Below are positions 1 to 6,445 of a DNA stretch of 9,109 nucleotides, one piece after another. Origin of the DNA: CAZIWX01 sp964543125 (GTDB lineage Bacteria; Fidelibacterota; UBA8477); the NCBI GenBank assembly GCA_964543125.1, contig CAZIWX010000096.1, positions 1 through 9,109 of the forward strand, given 5' to 3'. Both the position numbers and the translations under genes were made by a program. Position 1 is the stretch's first letter. Every line of letters begins with the position of its first letter. The notes beneath the pieces are model-generated. The model saw only the letters and a list, made by a program, of their open reading frames with translations, was not told the DNA's origin and ran no database searches.

Positions 1-1
1 A

Positions 2-562
2 CATCTTATGACCATTTCTGCTGCCCTGGTGGGGGTCGAAACGGGTGATAATAAAGGACTCGATCCCAACTCGGAAGCCCATTTCTGGCCCCTGTTGGAA
101 GAGGGTGTGGGCGGAAAAGTATATGCGAATCCACCGGAAAAGCCCATGGCGGTTTTAAGGCCGGGGGCGGGTGAAGGAAATCTGGTCGGAGGCTGTTTTG
201 CACTGCTGAATAATCTATTGGGGACGAAATATTTCCCCCCCCTGCAGGGCAATATTCTGGTGCTGGAAGATATCGGCGAGAATGTACAGCATTTTGATCG
301 TATGCTGACCCAATTTCGATTGGCCGGCGTTTTTGATCAAATCAAGGGGCTCATGCTGGGTCAATTTCTTGACTGTTGGGAAAAGGCCGAACCGGACGAT
401 TTTTCTTTGGAAGAAATTGTCCGGGATGTGGTCGGCGAGGTGAATTTCCCCATCCTGGCCAAGGTGGCTTACGGTCACGGCCGCCGGAAAATGGCTTTAC
501 CCCTAGGCGCCAGGGTCCGGCTGGACGCGGACTCGCAAACAATTTCGTTTTTAGCTGTTTAG
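2..562 (+). CDS. LD-carboxypeptidase, peptidase family S66 (LdcA/MccF-like), 5' end cut by window edge
   Basis: This is the C-terminal part of a serine peptidase of family S66. Members are cytoplasmic LD-carboxypeptidases that remove the terminal D-Ala from recycled murein tetrapeptides, or MccF-type enzymes that cleave microcin C-like peptide-nucleotides. The reading frame is open to the window edge (codons for His-Leu precede the ATG at 8), so that ATG is probably internal. Family members are about 300-350 residues, so roughly the first 120-150, with the nucleophilic Ser, are missing. Counting from the ATG at 8, the visible family signatures are GNLVGG (57-62), VLEDIGE (85-91) with the likely catalytic Glu87, and the C-terminal GHGRRKMALPLG block (156-167) with the likely catalytic His157. 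The C-terminus is complete. The next gene starts 131 bases later, beyond a strong inverted repeat. Family assignment is firm; the choice between murein recycling and microcin immunity cannot be made without the N-terminus. Confidence 0.88.
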   Translation, partial: HLMTISAALVGVETGDNKGLDPNSEAHFWPLLEEGVGGKVYANPPEKPMAVLRPGAGEGNLVGGCFALLNNLLGTKYFPPLQGNILVLEDIGENVQHFDRMLTQFRLAGVFDQIKGLMLGQFLDCWEKAEPDDFSLEEIVRDVVGEVNFPILAKVAYGHGRRKMALPLGARVRLDADSQTISFLAV

Positions 563-627
563 GCCGAAGAAACAGGATCCGGATTTGACCTCGCCAGCAG
601 GCAGGCAAGCTGTCCGCTCATGGATCC

Positions 628-656
628 GTGGGTAAAAGTCATTCCATTTTACCCAC
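628..656 (+). terminator. Perfect 10-bp hairpin after the S66 peptidase gene (possible terminator)
   Basis: GTGGGTAAAA (628-637) and TTTTACCCAC (647-656) are perfect inverted complements around a 9-base loop. The hairpin lies 65 bases after the peptidase stop and 37 bases before the next start. It is not followed by a T-run (the next bases are TCCCATATTATT), so a classical intrinsic terminator is doubtful. A protein-binding palindrome or an RNA-processing or stability element is also possible. The rest of this 131-base gap holds only a short GCAGGCAGGCAAGC direct-repeat-like stretch near 600. Confidence 0.4.
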
Positions 657-693
657 TCCCATATTATTCTCCGCTCTTTGAAAGGAAACGCAC

Positions 694-1329
694 ATGTCGT
701 TTATCGAATATATTGGATACGTCGGTTCGCTGCTAGTGGCTGTTTCGCTGACCATGCGCAACATCTGGCGCCTGCGGTGGATCAACCTGGCCGGTTCGAT
801 CCTGTTCACATTCTATGGATTGGTTTTGGGCCTTTACCCGGTGATAACGGTCAACGCCTTTATTGTCATGGTCCATTTATACTTCCTCCGCCAAATGGCG
901 CGCAAACGGGATTATTTTTCGTTGCTGCCGGTGGATGCCCGGAATTCCCGCTTCATGCAAAAATTCATCGAGTTTCACCGGCGTGAAATCCGGCGGTTTT
1001 TCCCCGGCTTCAAAACCGAGAACTCGGAATCCCCCGCGGCCGTCTTTATTTTGCGAAACCTGATTCCGGTAGGTTTGTTTGTCTTTCATCCACATGCAAA
1101 CGGCGAAATTCACATCGACCTGGATTATGTCATCCCCGCCTACCGGGACTTGAAAAACGCCCGCTTTATGTACCACCCGGAAAACGATTATTTCCGAAAG
1201 TATGAGGCTCATACTTTTCTCATGACACCCCAAAGCCGGTCCATGCGCAAATACGCCAAACAAATGGGCTTTACCGCGGATGTCCACCAATCGGACATCT
1301 ATCGACGGCCAATTCTGCAACCGGTCTGA
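694..1329 (+). CDS. YgjV-like inner-membrane protein with C-terminal GNAT-like soluble domain
   Basis: A 211-residue protein whose function is unknown. The first 66 residues form about three hydrophobic helices (roughly 5-21, 31-46 and 49-66) and resemble the bacterial inner-membrane protein YgjV family; the LRWINLAGSILF stretch (27-38) is characteristic. A basic linker (MARKRD, 68-73) leads into a soluble region of about 130 residues. Its strands and endings (RNLIPVGLFVF, 121-131; DYVIPAYRD, 144-152; YAKQMGF, 187-193) recall the acetyltransferase (GNAT) fold, but the GNAT acetyl-CoA loop (Q/RxxGxG/A) is not visible after DYVIPAYRD. I recall similar proteins in Bacteroidota that are often mislabelled uroporphyrinogen decarboxylase; nothing here supports that name. 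The ATG at 694 follows AAGGAA (682-687) with a good 6-base gap. The gene ends 11 bases before the YheT-like gene, so the two are probably co-transcribed. The membrane assignment is solid; the GNAT relation is an inference. Confidence 0.75.
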   Translation: MSFIEYIGYVGSLLVAVSLTMRNIWRLRWINLAGSILFTFYGLVLGLYPVITVNAFIVMVHLYFLRQMARKRDYFSLLPVDARNSRFMQKFIEFHRREIRRFFPGFKTENSESPAAVFILRNLIPVGLFVFHPHANGEIHIDLDYVIPAYRDLKNARFMYHPENDYFRKYEAHTFLMTPQSRSMRKYAKQMGFTADVHQSDIYRRPILQPV

Positions 1330-1340
1330 GTTCGGTTACT

Positions 1341-2303
1341 ATGCCGCTGATCGAAGCGTCATCCTACCAGCCGCCCCGGCTTCTTTCGAACGGCCATATT
1401 CAGAGTATTTACCCGGCGCTGTTCCGCCGGGTTTCAGGCGTGCGCTATCAACGTGAACGAATCGACACACCGGACGGTGATTTTCTGGATTTGGACTGGT
1501 CGCGGACAGGCAGCCGCAAAGTCGCCCTGTTGTCCCACGGGCTGGAGGGCGATGCAAGCCGGCAATATATTCTGGGACAGGTTAAAATACTCAATTCCCG
1601 TGGCTGGGATGCCTGTGCTTGGAATTTTCGAGGTTGCAGCGGTGAGCCCAATCGAACCCTGAAATTTTATCACTCCGGTGCGACGTACGACTTGGAAACC
1701 GTGATTAACCATGTTCGTTCACGATACGCCCAAATCGCGCTGATCGGGTACAGTTTGGGCGGGAATTTAACTCTGAAATATCTGGGTGACCGCGGGAGTG
1801 ATCTGCCAGTGGAAATTTCTCGGGTGGTTGCGTTTTCCGCCCCGATTGACCTGGCTGCCAGCTCTCTGAAAATGGGTCACTGGTCTAATAAAATTTACAT
1901 GGCTCGTTTTCTGCGGAGCCTCCACGAAAAAATTCGCGCCAAGTTGCCGCAATTTCCGAATGAGTTGACTGATACCGGTTATGAGCAAATTAAGAATTTC
2001 AAGGATTTTGATGATCGTTACACCGCTCCCATCCACGGATATAAAGATGCCGGGGACTATTGGCAAAAGTGCAGTTCAAAACCAGGTCTGGGAAACATTG
2101 CGATTCCCACCCTGCTGGTTAGCGCTCGGAATGATCCTTTCCTGCCAACCGCCTGCTTTCCGGTAGAGGCGGCAAAAGTAAATCCCCGCCTTTACCTGGA
2201 GATGCCACAATCCGGCGGCCATGTTGGATTTATGGCCTTGAATCCGGAAGGGGAATATTGGTCGGAACGGCGAGCAATGACGTTTTTAGAGCATGGGTGT
2301 TGA
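1341..2303 (+). CDS. yheT: Alpha/beta-fold hydrolase, YheT family
   Basis: A 320-residue serine hydrolase of the YheT/UPF0017 (COG0429) family. These are alpha/beta hydrolases thought to act as esterases or lipid-ester hydrolases; the physiological substrate is not established. The N-terminal signature YQPPRLLSNGHIQSIYPALF (9-28) is diagnostic and begins near the start, which supports the ATG at 1341 although no strong Shine-Dalgarno is visible. The oxyanion-hole HG is at 66-67 in LLSHGLEG. RGCSGEPNR (97-105) is the family's conserved loop. The nucleophile is Ser138 in GYSLGG, the acid is probably Asp265 in ARNDPFLP, and the base is His294 in GGHVGF, so the triad is complete. The length is normal for the family. 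There is no signal peptide, so the protein is probably cytoplasmic. It sits 11 bases after the YgjV-like gene in a likely two-gene transcript and faces the TonB receptor gene tail to tail. Confidence 0.92.
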   Translation: MPLIEASSYQPPRLLSNGHIQSIYPALFRRVSGVRYQRERIDTPDGDFLDLDWSRTGSRKVALLSHGLEGDASRQYILGQVKILNSRGWDACAWNFRGCSGEPNRTLKFYHSGATYDLETVINHVRSRYAQIALIGYSLGGNLTLKYLGDRGSDLPVEISRVVAFSAPIDLAASSLKMGHWSNKIYMARFLRSLHEKIRAKLPQFPNELTDTGYEQIKNFKDFDDRYTAPIHGYKDAGDYWQKCSSKPGLGNIAIPTLLVSARNDPFLPTACFPVEAAKVNPRLYLEMPQSGGHVGFMALNPEGEYWSERRAMTFLEHGC

Positions 2304-2304
2304 C

Positions 2305-2349
2305 ACCGGGTCGAAACCAATTTTCAGCGAAGCCCATTTGGTTTCCGGT
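2305..2349. terminator. Inverted repeat in the convergent gap (possible bidirectional terminator)
   Basis: GAAACCAA (2313-2320) pairs perfectly with TTGGTTTC (2338-2345), and ACCG (2305-2308) can pair with CGGT (2346-2349) past a 4-base bulge. The structure begins just after the YheT stop codon, in the 141-base gap between converging genes, where a shared terminator would be expected. Neither side has a clear T-run, so this is tentative. The gap also holds a 10-base palindrome TTCCATGGAA (2358-2367) of unknown meaning and otherwise nothing I recognise. Confidence 0.35.
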
Positions 2350-2444
2350 TGGAACCATTCCATGGAACGAAATAATACAACATCATTTTTCAAACTAGCG
2401 CTGCACCCAATACGTGGACTATGATTAATTGGGCCGTCTCCACA

Positions 2445-4604
2445 TCAGATTTTGTGGGACAGGGTGAGGGAAAAATTCCGCTCTTCTCCCATATTTCGTT
2501 CCAATTCCACATAGTAGTATTGAAACAGGTTTTGCACCCGGAAGAGTACCCTCCAGCTTCCCGCCGAGTAGCCCAGGCCGGCATTCCAGACCTTCACCGG
2601 CACCCGCGGATCATCCGGAAACAGGAGGGTGCGATCCATGCGGCTGGCATATTGGTATTCCACCGTGGTGGACCAGCCCCGCCAATTCAGCCCCAGGATG
2701 GAAACCCAATGATGCCGATACCGGTACGCCAGAGTGTCCCGGACAGCGCCCGTGTTATCCAAAGCCACCGGATCGAGATAGGTATAGCTGGAACTCAGCC
2801 TGATCAATTGCCGGAGTAAAGTGCCGGTAATCCCCGCTTCGATACCCCGAATTCGGGCATCCGTAATATTCTCAAAATGAATAATGCCCAATGTGTCGGG
2901 TGTGGGTTCGATCAGGTTTTTAAAATTGTTTTGGAAATAGGCGGCATCCAGTTTCAACTGATCCAGGATGCCCGGACCCGGCATGATCCAGGTGGTGCCC
3001 GTTTCATAAGCCAGACTGGTTTCAGAGACAAGCTTCGGATTGGGCTCAACCTTGAAGATGCTTAGCTGAGAACGGGTGAACATTTCGGCAATGGTGGGTA
3101 CTCGAAAGCCCCAACCCACATTCGCCCGTAAGGCGAGCCCGGGGACTGGGCGCCAATTCACGGCAAATTGAGGCGAGATGGTCTTATCGGAAAAGTTTCC
3201 GTCCACCGCATACTGTTCCCACCGTCCACCCAGGCTGATAATGGCAGTCGAGCTCAATTGTTGTTGAGCCAGAAAATAAACGGCGCTGGACAGGCTATAG
3301 TGTTCACCAAACAGATTCGCATTAATCCTGGCCTGCTGAACGGTTACTCCGGCGATGGTATTGAGTTGATCGGTCCAGTTGGCGCTGAGTTGGTAATCTC
3401 CGTAGAGTTTCCGCTCATCCGAATGATCCGTATTGGAACCATGATCTCGCCAGTGCACCTGATACAGGGAACCCCGGCCTTTCAGAACGATTGTTGGTGA
3501 ATAGATATAATTATACAAAGCATTTACATTGAGTTTGGCGCCGTCAATGCGATCATTTTCCAGACCGGCGGGTGCTTCAAAGGGATGGGCCGCGCTGCGC
3601 CATTGTGAGGATAAACCACCATTATCCGCCAGAAAATTCGCATACAGGGAAGCCATGTGCCGGGTTCCAAAGTTAAACTTGATTTTCCCGGTCAGATTCA
3701 GAGCATCGTACCAATCCAACCGATTGTAGCCGTCGTTGTGTTGACGCTGGACCCGGAACCAGCCGGTGTTGGAACCAAACGATCTTGAATGACTTATCTC
3801 GGCCGTGTAAAACAGTCCACGTCGATCACGCCACTCCCACTGGGTATAACCGGGTTGGCTATAAGCACCTGATTTAACCCATATACGCGTTTGCGGCCGA
3901 TAGGAGCCACTCCGGGTAATGATATTCAGTACGCCACCCATGGCGCTGGAACCATAGAGGGCTGATCCACCGGCCTTGACGATTTCCACCCGCTCAATTT
4001 CGGAAGTGGGTACGATCTGCCACGTCACATTTCCGGCCGCGCTACCTAACAGCGGCACCCCATCCAGGAGAACCAATGACCGGCTTCCGGCCCCCAACGT
4101 GTAGCCGCTGGCGCCCCGAATATTCAACTGGCCGTTAACCACGCTGATGCCCGGTTCATAGGGTAAGACCTCCACCAAATCTACCGCGGCGTGTTGTTGG
4201 ATCCGCCGGGGACCGATCACACTGATCGACACCGGTGATTCCAGGATATTTTGCGTTTTGCGGGAAGATGTTACCACAATTTGAGGTGAAGACAAGACAT
4301 CCGGTTTCAAGGGAATAATGAGATTGTGTTCGCCGCCGCTGATGACCGGAATTTCCCGTATGATGGCTGCCCGGTAACCCATCATGTTGACTGACAGAGT
4401 GTACTTACCCGGTTTTAATTTGGAGAAAATAAAATGTCCGTCAGGGCCGGTTGTGGTGCCCACGAAAGTATTTTGGACCAAGATATTGACACCCGGCAGT
4501 GGGTCACTGGTTTTGGCATCCACCACCTGACCGGAAATACTGCCCGGACTTTGAGCAATGGCATTTATCGCCAGAGCCATGAAAAGAATTATCAAGCGCT
4601 TCAT
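2445..4604 (-). CDS. TonB-dependent outer-membrane receptor with carboxypeptidase-regulatory-like domain
   Basis: A 719-residue outer-membrane importer that would use TonB-ExbBD energy to take up a ligand such as a siderophore, cobamide, metal complex or oligomer; the ligand cannot be inferred. A signal peptide spans about 1-17 (cleavage likely after AIA, before Gln18). Residues 22-103 form a carboxypeptidase-regulatory-like beta-sandwich (GQVVDAKTSDPLPGVN; TTGPDGHFIF; KPGKYTLSVNMMGY), typical of Bacteroidota-type receptors. A TonB-box-like PQIVVTSSR (107-115) precedes the plug domain (about 116-231), with NIRGASG (161-167), LVLLDGVPL (177-185) and ERVEIVKAGGSALYGSSAMG (204-223). The rest is a beta-barrel. 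The final residues LTLSHKI lack the usual terminal aromatic. ATG at 4604 is preferred because it forms TGATG with the upstream stop, implying translational coupling; a TTG at 4607 would add one residue. It is the last gene of the leftward cluster. Confidence 0.93.
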   Translation of the reverse strand: MKRLIILFMALAINAIAQSPGSISGQVVDAKTSDPLPGVNILVQNTFVGTTTGPDGHFIFSKLKPGKYTLSVNMMGYRAAIIREIPVISGGEHNLIIPLKPDVLSSPQIVVTSSRKTQNILESPVSISVIGPRRIQQHAAVDLVEVLPYEPGISVVNGQLNIRGASGYTLGAGSRSLVLLDGVPLLGSAAGNVTWQIVPTSEIERVEIVKAGGSALYGSSAMGGVLNIITRSGSYRPQTRIWVKSGAYSQPGYTQWEWRDRRGLFYTAEISHSRSFGSNTGWFRVQRQHNDGYNRLDWYDALNLTGKIKFNFGTRHMASLYANFLADNGGLSSQWRSAAHPFEAPAGLENDRIDGAKLNVNALYNYIYSPTIVLKGRGSLYQVHWRDHGSNTDHSDERKLYGDYQLSANWTDQLNTIAGVTVQQARINANLFGEHYSLSSAVYFLAQQQLSSTAIISLGGRWEQYAVDGNFSDKTISPQFAVNWRPVPGLALRANVGWGFRVPTIAEMFTRSQLSIFKVEPNPKLVSETSLAYETGTTWIMPGPGILDQLKLDAAYFQNNFKNLIEPTPDTLGIIHFENITDARIRGIEAGITGTLLRQLIRLSSSYTYLDPVALDNTGAVRDTLAYRYRHHWVSILGLNWRGWSTTVEYQYASRMDRTLLFPDDPRVPVKVWNAGLGYSAGSWRVLFRVQNLFQYYYVELERNMGEERNFSLTLSHKI

Positions 4605-5092
4605 CAAAAAGCAACCGTCCGATTAACACGTTGGATCGATTCTTTTTGGATAAAGATCGGATGGCCGATGGTTTCAAGATCATGCTCCAAAGTGACAACC
4701 GGCCAGTTTCCATGGAGCTTGAACGAGTCCAAGCGAGTCGCAAAAAGCCCCGGATCGATGGTTAGCCCCAGGGTAATTAAAAAATAGGTCCCGGGCTCAA
4801 GCTGAATAAAGTAATCAACCCTCAGTTCGGAACTATCGGCCGGCGGTTGAGCGGGTGTACTATAGCTGATAAGATGATCGGCAACCGTGGATAAATCGGT
4901 GGGGATTTCATCCAAAGCCACCAAAGCGGCGCCTTTGATCGAATCCGGCCAGGCGCCCTGAAATCGCAAGGTCCCTTCCACACCACTGACCGGCTGTAAT
5001 CCCGTGGATTGGGTACACTTGAAAAGAAGCACAACCCCGACCAGCAGGAGGCTTCCGGAAATGATATTCCAGTGTTTGACCGACGGGCGCAT
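4604..5092 (-). CDS. Small envelope protein of unknown function, possible lipoprotein, partner of the TonB receptor
   Basis: A 162-residue protein that I do not recognise. After a basic start (MRPSVKHW) it has one hydrophobic stretch (about 9-24) ending at Cys26. This suggests a lipoprotein, but the residues before the Cys are LFK, and Lys at -1 is a poor lipobox, so a simple membrane anchor is equally possible. The remainder looks all-beta: SGVEGTLRFQGAWPDSIKGA (36-55) resembles the first strands of a carboxypeptidase-regulatory or transthyretin-like sandwich, and RVDYFIQLEPGTYFLITLGL (91-110) its later strands. The gene begins 10 bases after the SGNH hydrolase stop and its own stop overlaps the receptor start as TGATG, so it should be produced together with both. 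The start at 5092 is the only ATG in the frame; the ribosome site is weak (CCGGGA). Its placement suggests an accessory role in ligand capture or receptor assembly, which is inference only. Confidence 0.72.
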   Translation of the reverse strand: MRPSVKHWNIISGSLLLVGVVLLFKCTQSTGLQPVSGVEGTLRFQGAWPDSIKGAALVALDEIPTDLSTVADHLISYSTPAQPPADSSELRVDYFIQLEPGTYFLITLGLTIDPGLFATRLDSFKLHGNWPVVTLEHDLETIGHPIFIQKESIQRVNRTVAF

Positions 5093-5102
5093 TCCCGGTA
5101 CT

Positions 5103-6377
5103 TTACAAGATATCCGTGAGCTTGACTAAGGGGATTGAAGCATCGAAGGCTGCATTCAGGCTTTCGATAAACGCGTTGGCAATAATGGCGTAACCCACAT
5201 TATTGGGGTGAAGACCATCGAGACTAAACATGGTGGTCGCCAATTTTAGTTGGATCGTGCCGGTAGAATCAAACCCGACCAAAGCCGAGGAATAGGTTGG
5301 TCCATCCTGAAAGGTGTAGCCCGAAGTACTGATCGAATTGAATAAACCGTTGATATCCACCAGGGCATCAATTTTTCCGGCGGCCAGCGCGGCACTCAGG
5401 GTCTGGTTATAATTATCAATCACCCCCCGAACATCGGCAGCTTCACTGGCATCGAGAATCAAAGTATCATTAATCGCGTCTTCCGGCCCCGGAAAATGTC
5501 CGTGATTGATGGAATCCTGAAGAGCAAAAAAATCGGGTAAAGCAAAAAAGAGAACATAGTCATCGTCGGTGAGCTGCTGCGGCTGACCATTAATCATGCC
5601 GTATAGATAAACCTTATCATGGGTATCCGGATCACGTACATACGGTGGCAGACTCGTGAAATAAGGTACTTGGGTAATATCCGGGATATTAGCAGCAATG
5701 AGAGGGGCGATTGTCCGGGAATTGAGTTGGGTAAGTACCGTATCGAAAGCCGCGGCAAATGCTGCCGGAGAGGTGTAGGCGGCGGCCGCCAGCCCTTGAG
5801 CGGCGGCTTCGAGAACATCATTATTTCCCACCCACAACGTAATAACCGTTGGCTCCAACGTTAGGGCTTCCTGGATGACGGTACGCCCATGGTTACGGAG
5901 AATTTTATCCACAAAATGATTACTGTCCGCCTCCGCGGCCGTGGTAGCGGCGACCATCTGTTCCACGTTGATACGCGGTATACCCAAATTATTAAAAGCC
6001 CGATCCAGGTTGTTATTCAGTTCGATTCCGGCATGAGAAAAACGAATGGTCAGGTCCAGGGGGTTAATAACAATCCGTCCCTCGGTGGGTATAAAGCTGA
6101 ACCCGGAGTCGGACATTAACGGTTGTTGAAAATCCGTAATCCCCACTTTACGGGCGATTAGATTGGGATAACTGTTCGCTTGAGCCGCTTCGTACAAGGC
6201 GCCATTCGATACGCCGGCGGTCAACGAATTTCCCAAAGCAACATAGCTGGTAAAATCAAGGCTGCCCGTAACATCCGGGTTGGTTCCGGTTGGGTTATTA
6301 CTAGTACACTGCCAAAAAGTAAAAACCATTAGCGGACTGAGCATCAGTAACCGACCGGGTAAAACCAATTTAGGCAT
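5103..6377 (-). CDS. SGNH/GDSL-family hydrolase, probable envelope lipoprotein
   Basis: A 424-residue esterase/lipase-type enzyme of the SGNH hydrolase superfamily, probably exported. The N-terminus is basic then hydrophobic (LLMLSPLMVFTFW, 10-22) and reaches Cys24 followed by a Ser/Asn/Thr-rich linker, as in lipoproteins, although FWQC is not a standard lipobox. Block I is YVALGNSLTAG (45-55) with catalytic Ser51; the usual GDSL reads GNSL, as in a Bacteroidota-type subgroup. Block III is LWVGNNDVLE (181-190) with Asn186 as the oxyanion residue, and block V is DGLHPNNVGY (387-396) with Asp387 and His390, so the catalytic set is complete. At 424 residues it is longer than minimal SGNH enzymes, with an insertion at about 230-310. 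ATG at 6377 is chosen because AGGAGG lies 9 bases upstream; a TTG at 6434 would add 19 residues without a comparable site. It is followed after 10 bases by the small envelope protein. The substrate is unknown; an ester on a polysaccharide, lipid or peptide conjugate is plausible. Confidence 0.88.
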   Translation of the reverse strand: MPKLVLPGRLLMLSPLMVFTFWQCTSNNPTGTNPDVTGSLDFTSYVALGNSLTAGVSNGALYEAAQANSYPNLIARKVGITDFQQPLMSDSGFSFIPTEGRIVINPLDLTIRFSHAGIELNNNLDRAFNNLGIPRINVEQMVAATTAAEADSNHFVDKILRNHGRTVIQEALTLEPTVITLWVGNNDVLEAAAQGLAAAAYTSPAAFAAAFDTVLTQLNSRTIAPLIAANIPDITQVPYFTSLPPYVRDPDTHDKVYLYGMINGQPQQLTDDDYVLFFALPDFFALQDSINHGHFPGPEDAINDTLILDASEAADVRGVIDNYNQTLSAALAAGKIDALVDINGLFNSISTSGYTFQDGPTYSSALVGFDSTGTIQLKLATTMFSLDGLHPNNVGYAIIANAFIESLNAAFDASIPLVKLTDIL

Positions 6378-6386
6378 GACGAATAT

Positions 6387-6392
6387 CCTCCT
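6387..6392 (-). promoter_or_regulatory. Ribosome binding site AGGAGG fixing the SGNH hydrolase start
   Basis: On the minus strand AGGAGG lies 9 bases upstream of the ATG at 6377. It is the best Shine-Dalgarno match in the leftward cluster and decides the start against the upstream in-frame TTG at 6434. Confidence 0.75.
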
Positions 6393-6405
6393 GATTTGAG
6401 TGCGG

Positions 6406-6434
6406 AAGATAGAGGGTAAAATTATGTTTAACAA
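6406..6434 (-). promoter_or_regulatory. Possible internal promoter upstream of the SGNH hydrolase
   Basis: In the 68-base gap after the amidohydrolase gene the minus strand reads TTGTTA (6434-6429), 17 bases, then TATCTT (6411-6406). Each hexamer matches four of six bases of the sigma-70 consensus at ideal spacing. Together with the strong ribosome site just downstream, this could let the SGNH-envelope protein-receptor trio be transcribed separately from the amidohydrolase. It is a pattern match only, and the promoter rules of the host are unknown. Confidence 0.3.
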
Positions 6435-6445
6435 AACAAAAGGGC

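Noticed and set aside
877..1320. 147-codon leftward frame opposite the YgjV-like gene
   Set aside because: It lies wholly antisense to a gene with clear membrane and family features, shows no recognisable domain and has no ribosome site.
2421..2819. 132-codon rightward frame opposite the 3' end of the TonB receptor gene
   Set aside because: It is antisense to the receptor barrel; the composition is Pro/Arg/His-rich as expected of a shadow frame.
3168..3500. 110-codon rightward frame inside the receptor region
   Set aside because: It is antisense to a continuous beta-barrel coding sequence and has no domain or start signal.
6377..6434. Extended N-terminus of the SGNH hydrolase from TTG at 6434
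   Set aside because: It would place 19 extra residues before a good signal-like N-terminus and ignores the AGGAGG located 9 bases before the ATG at 6377.
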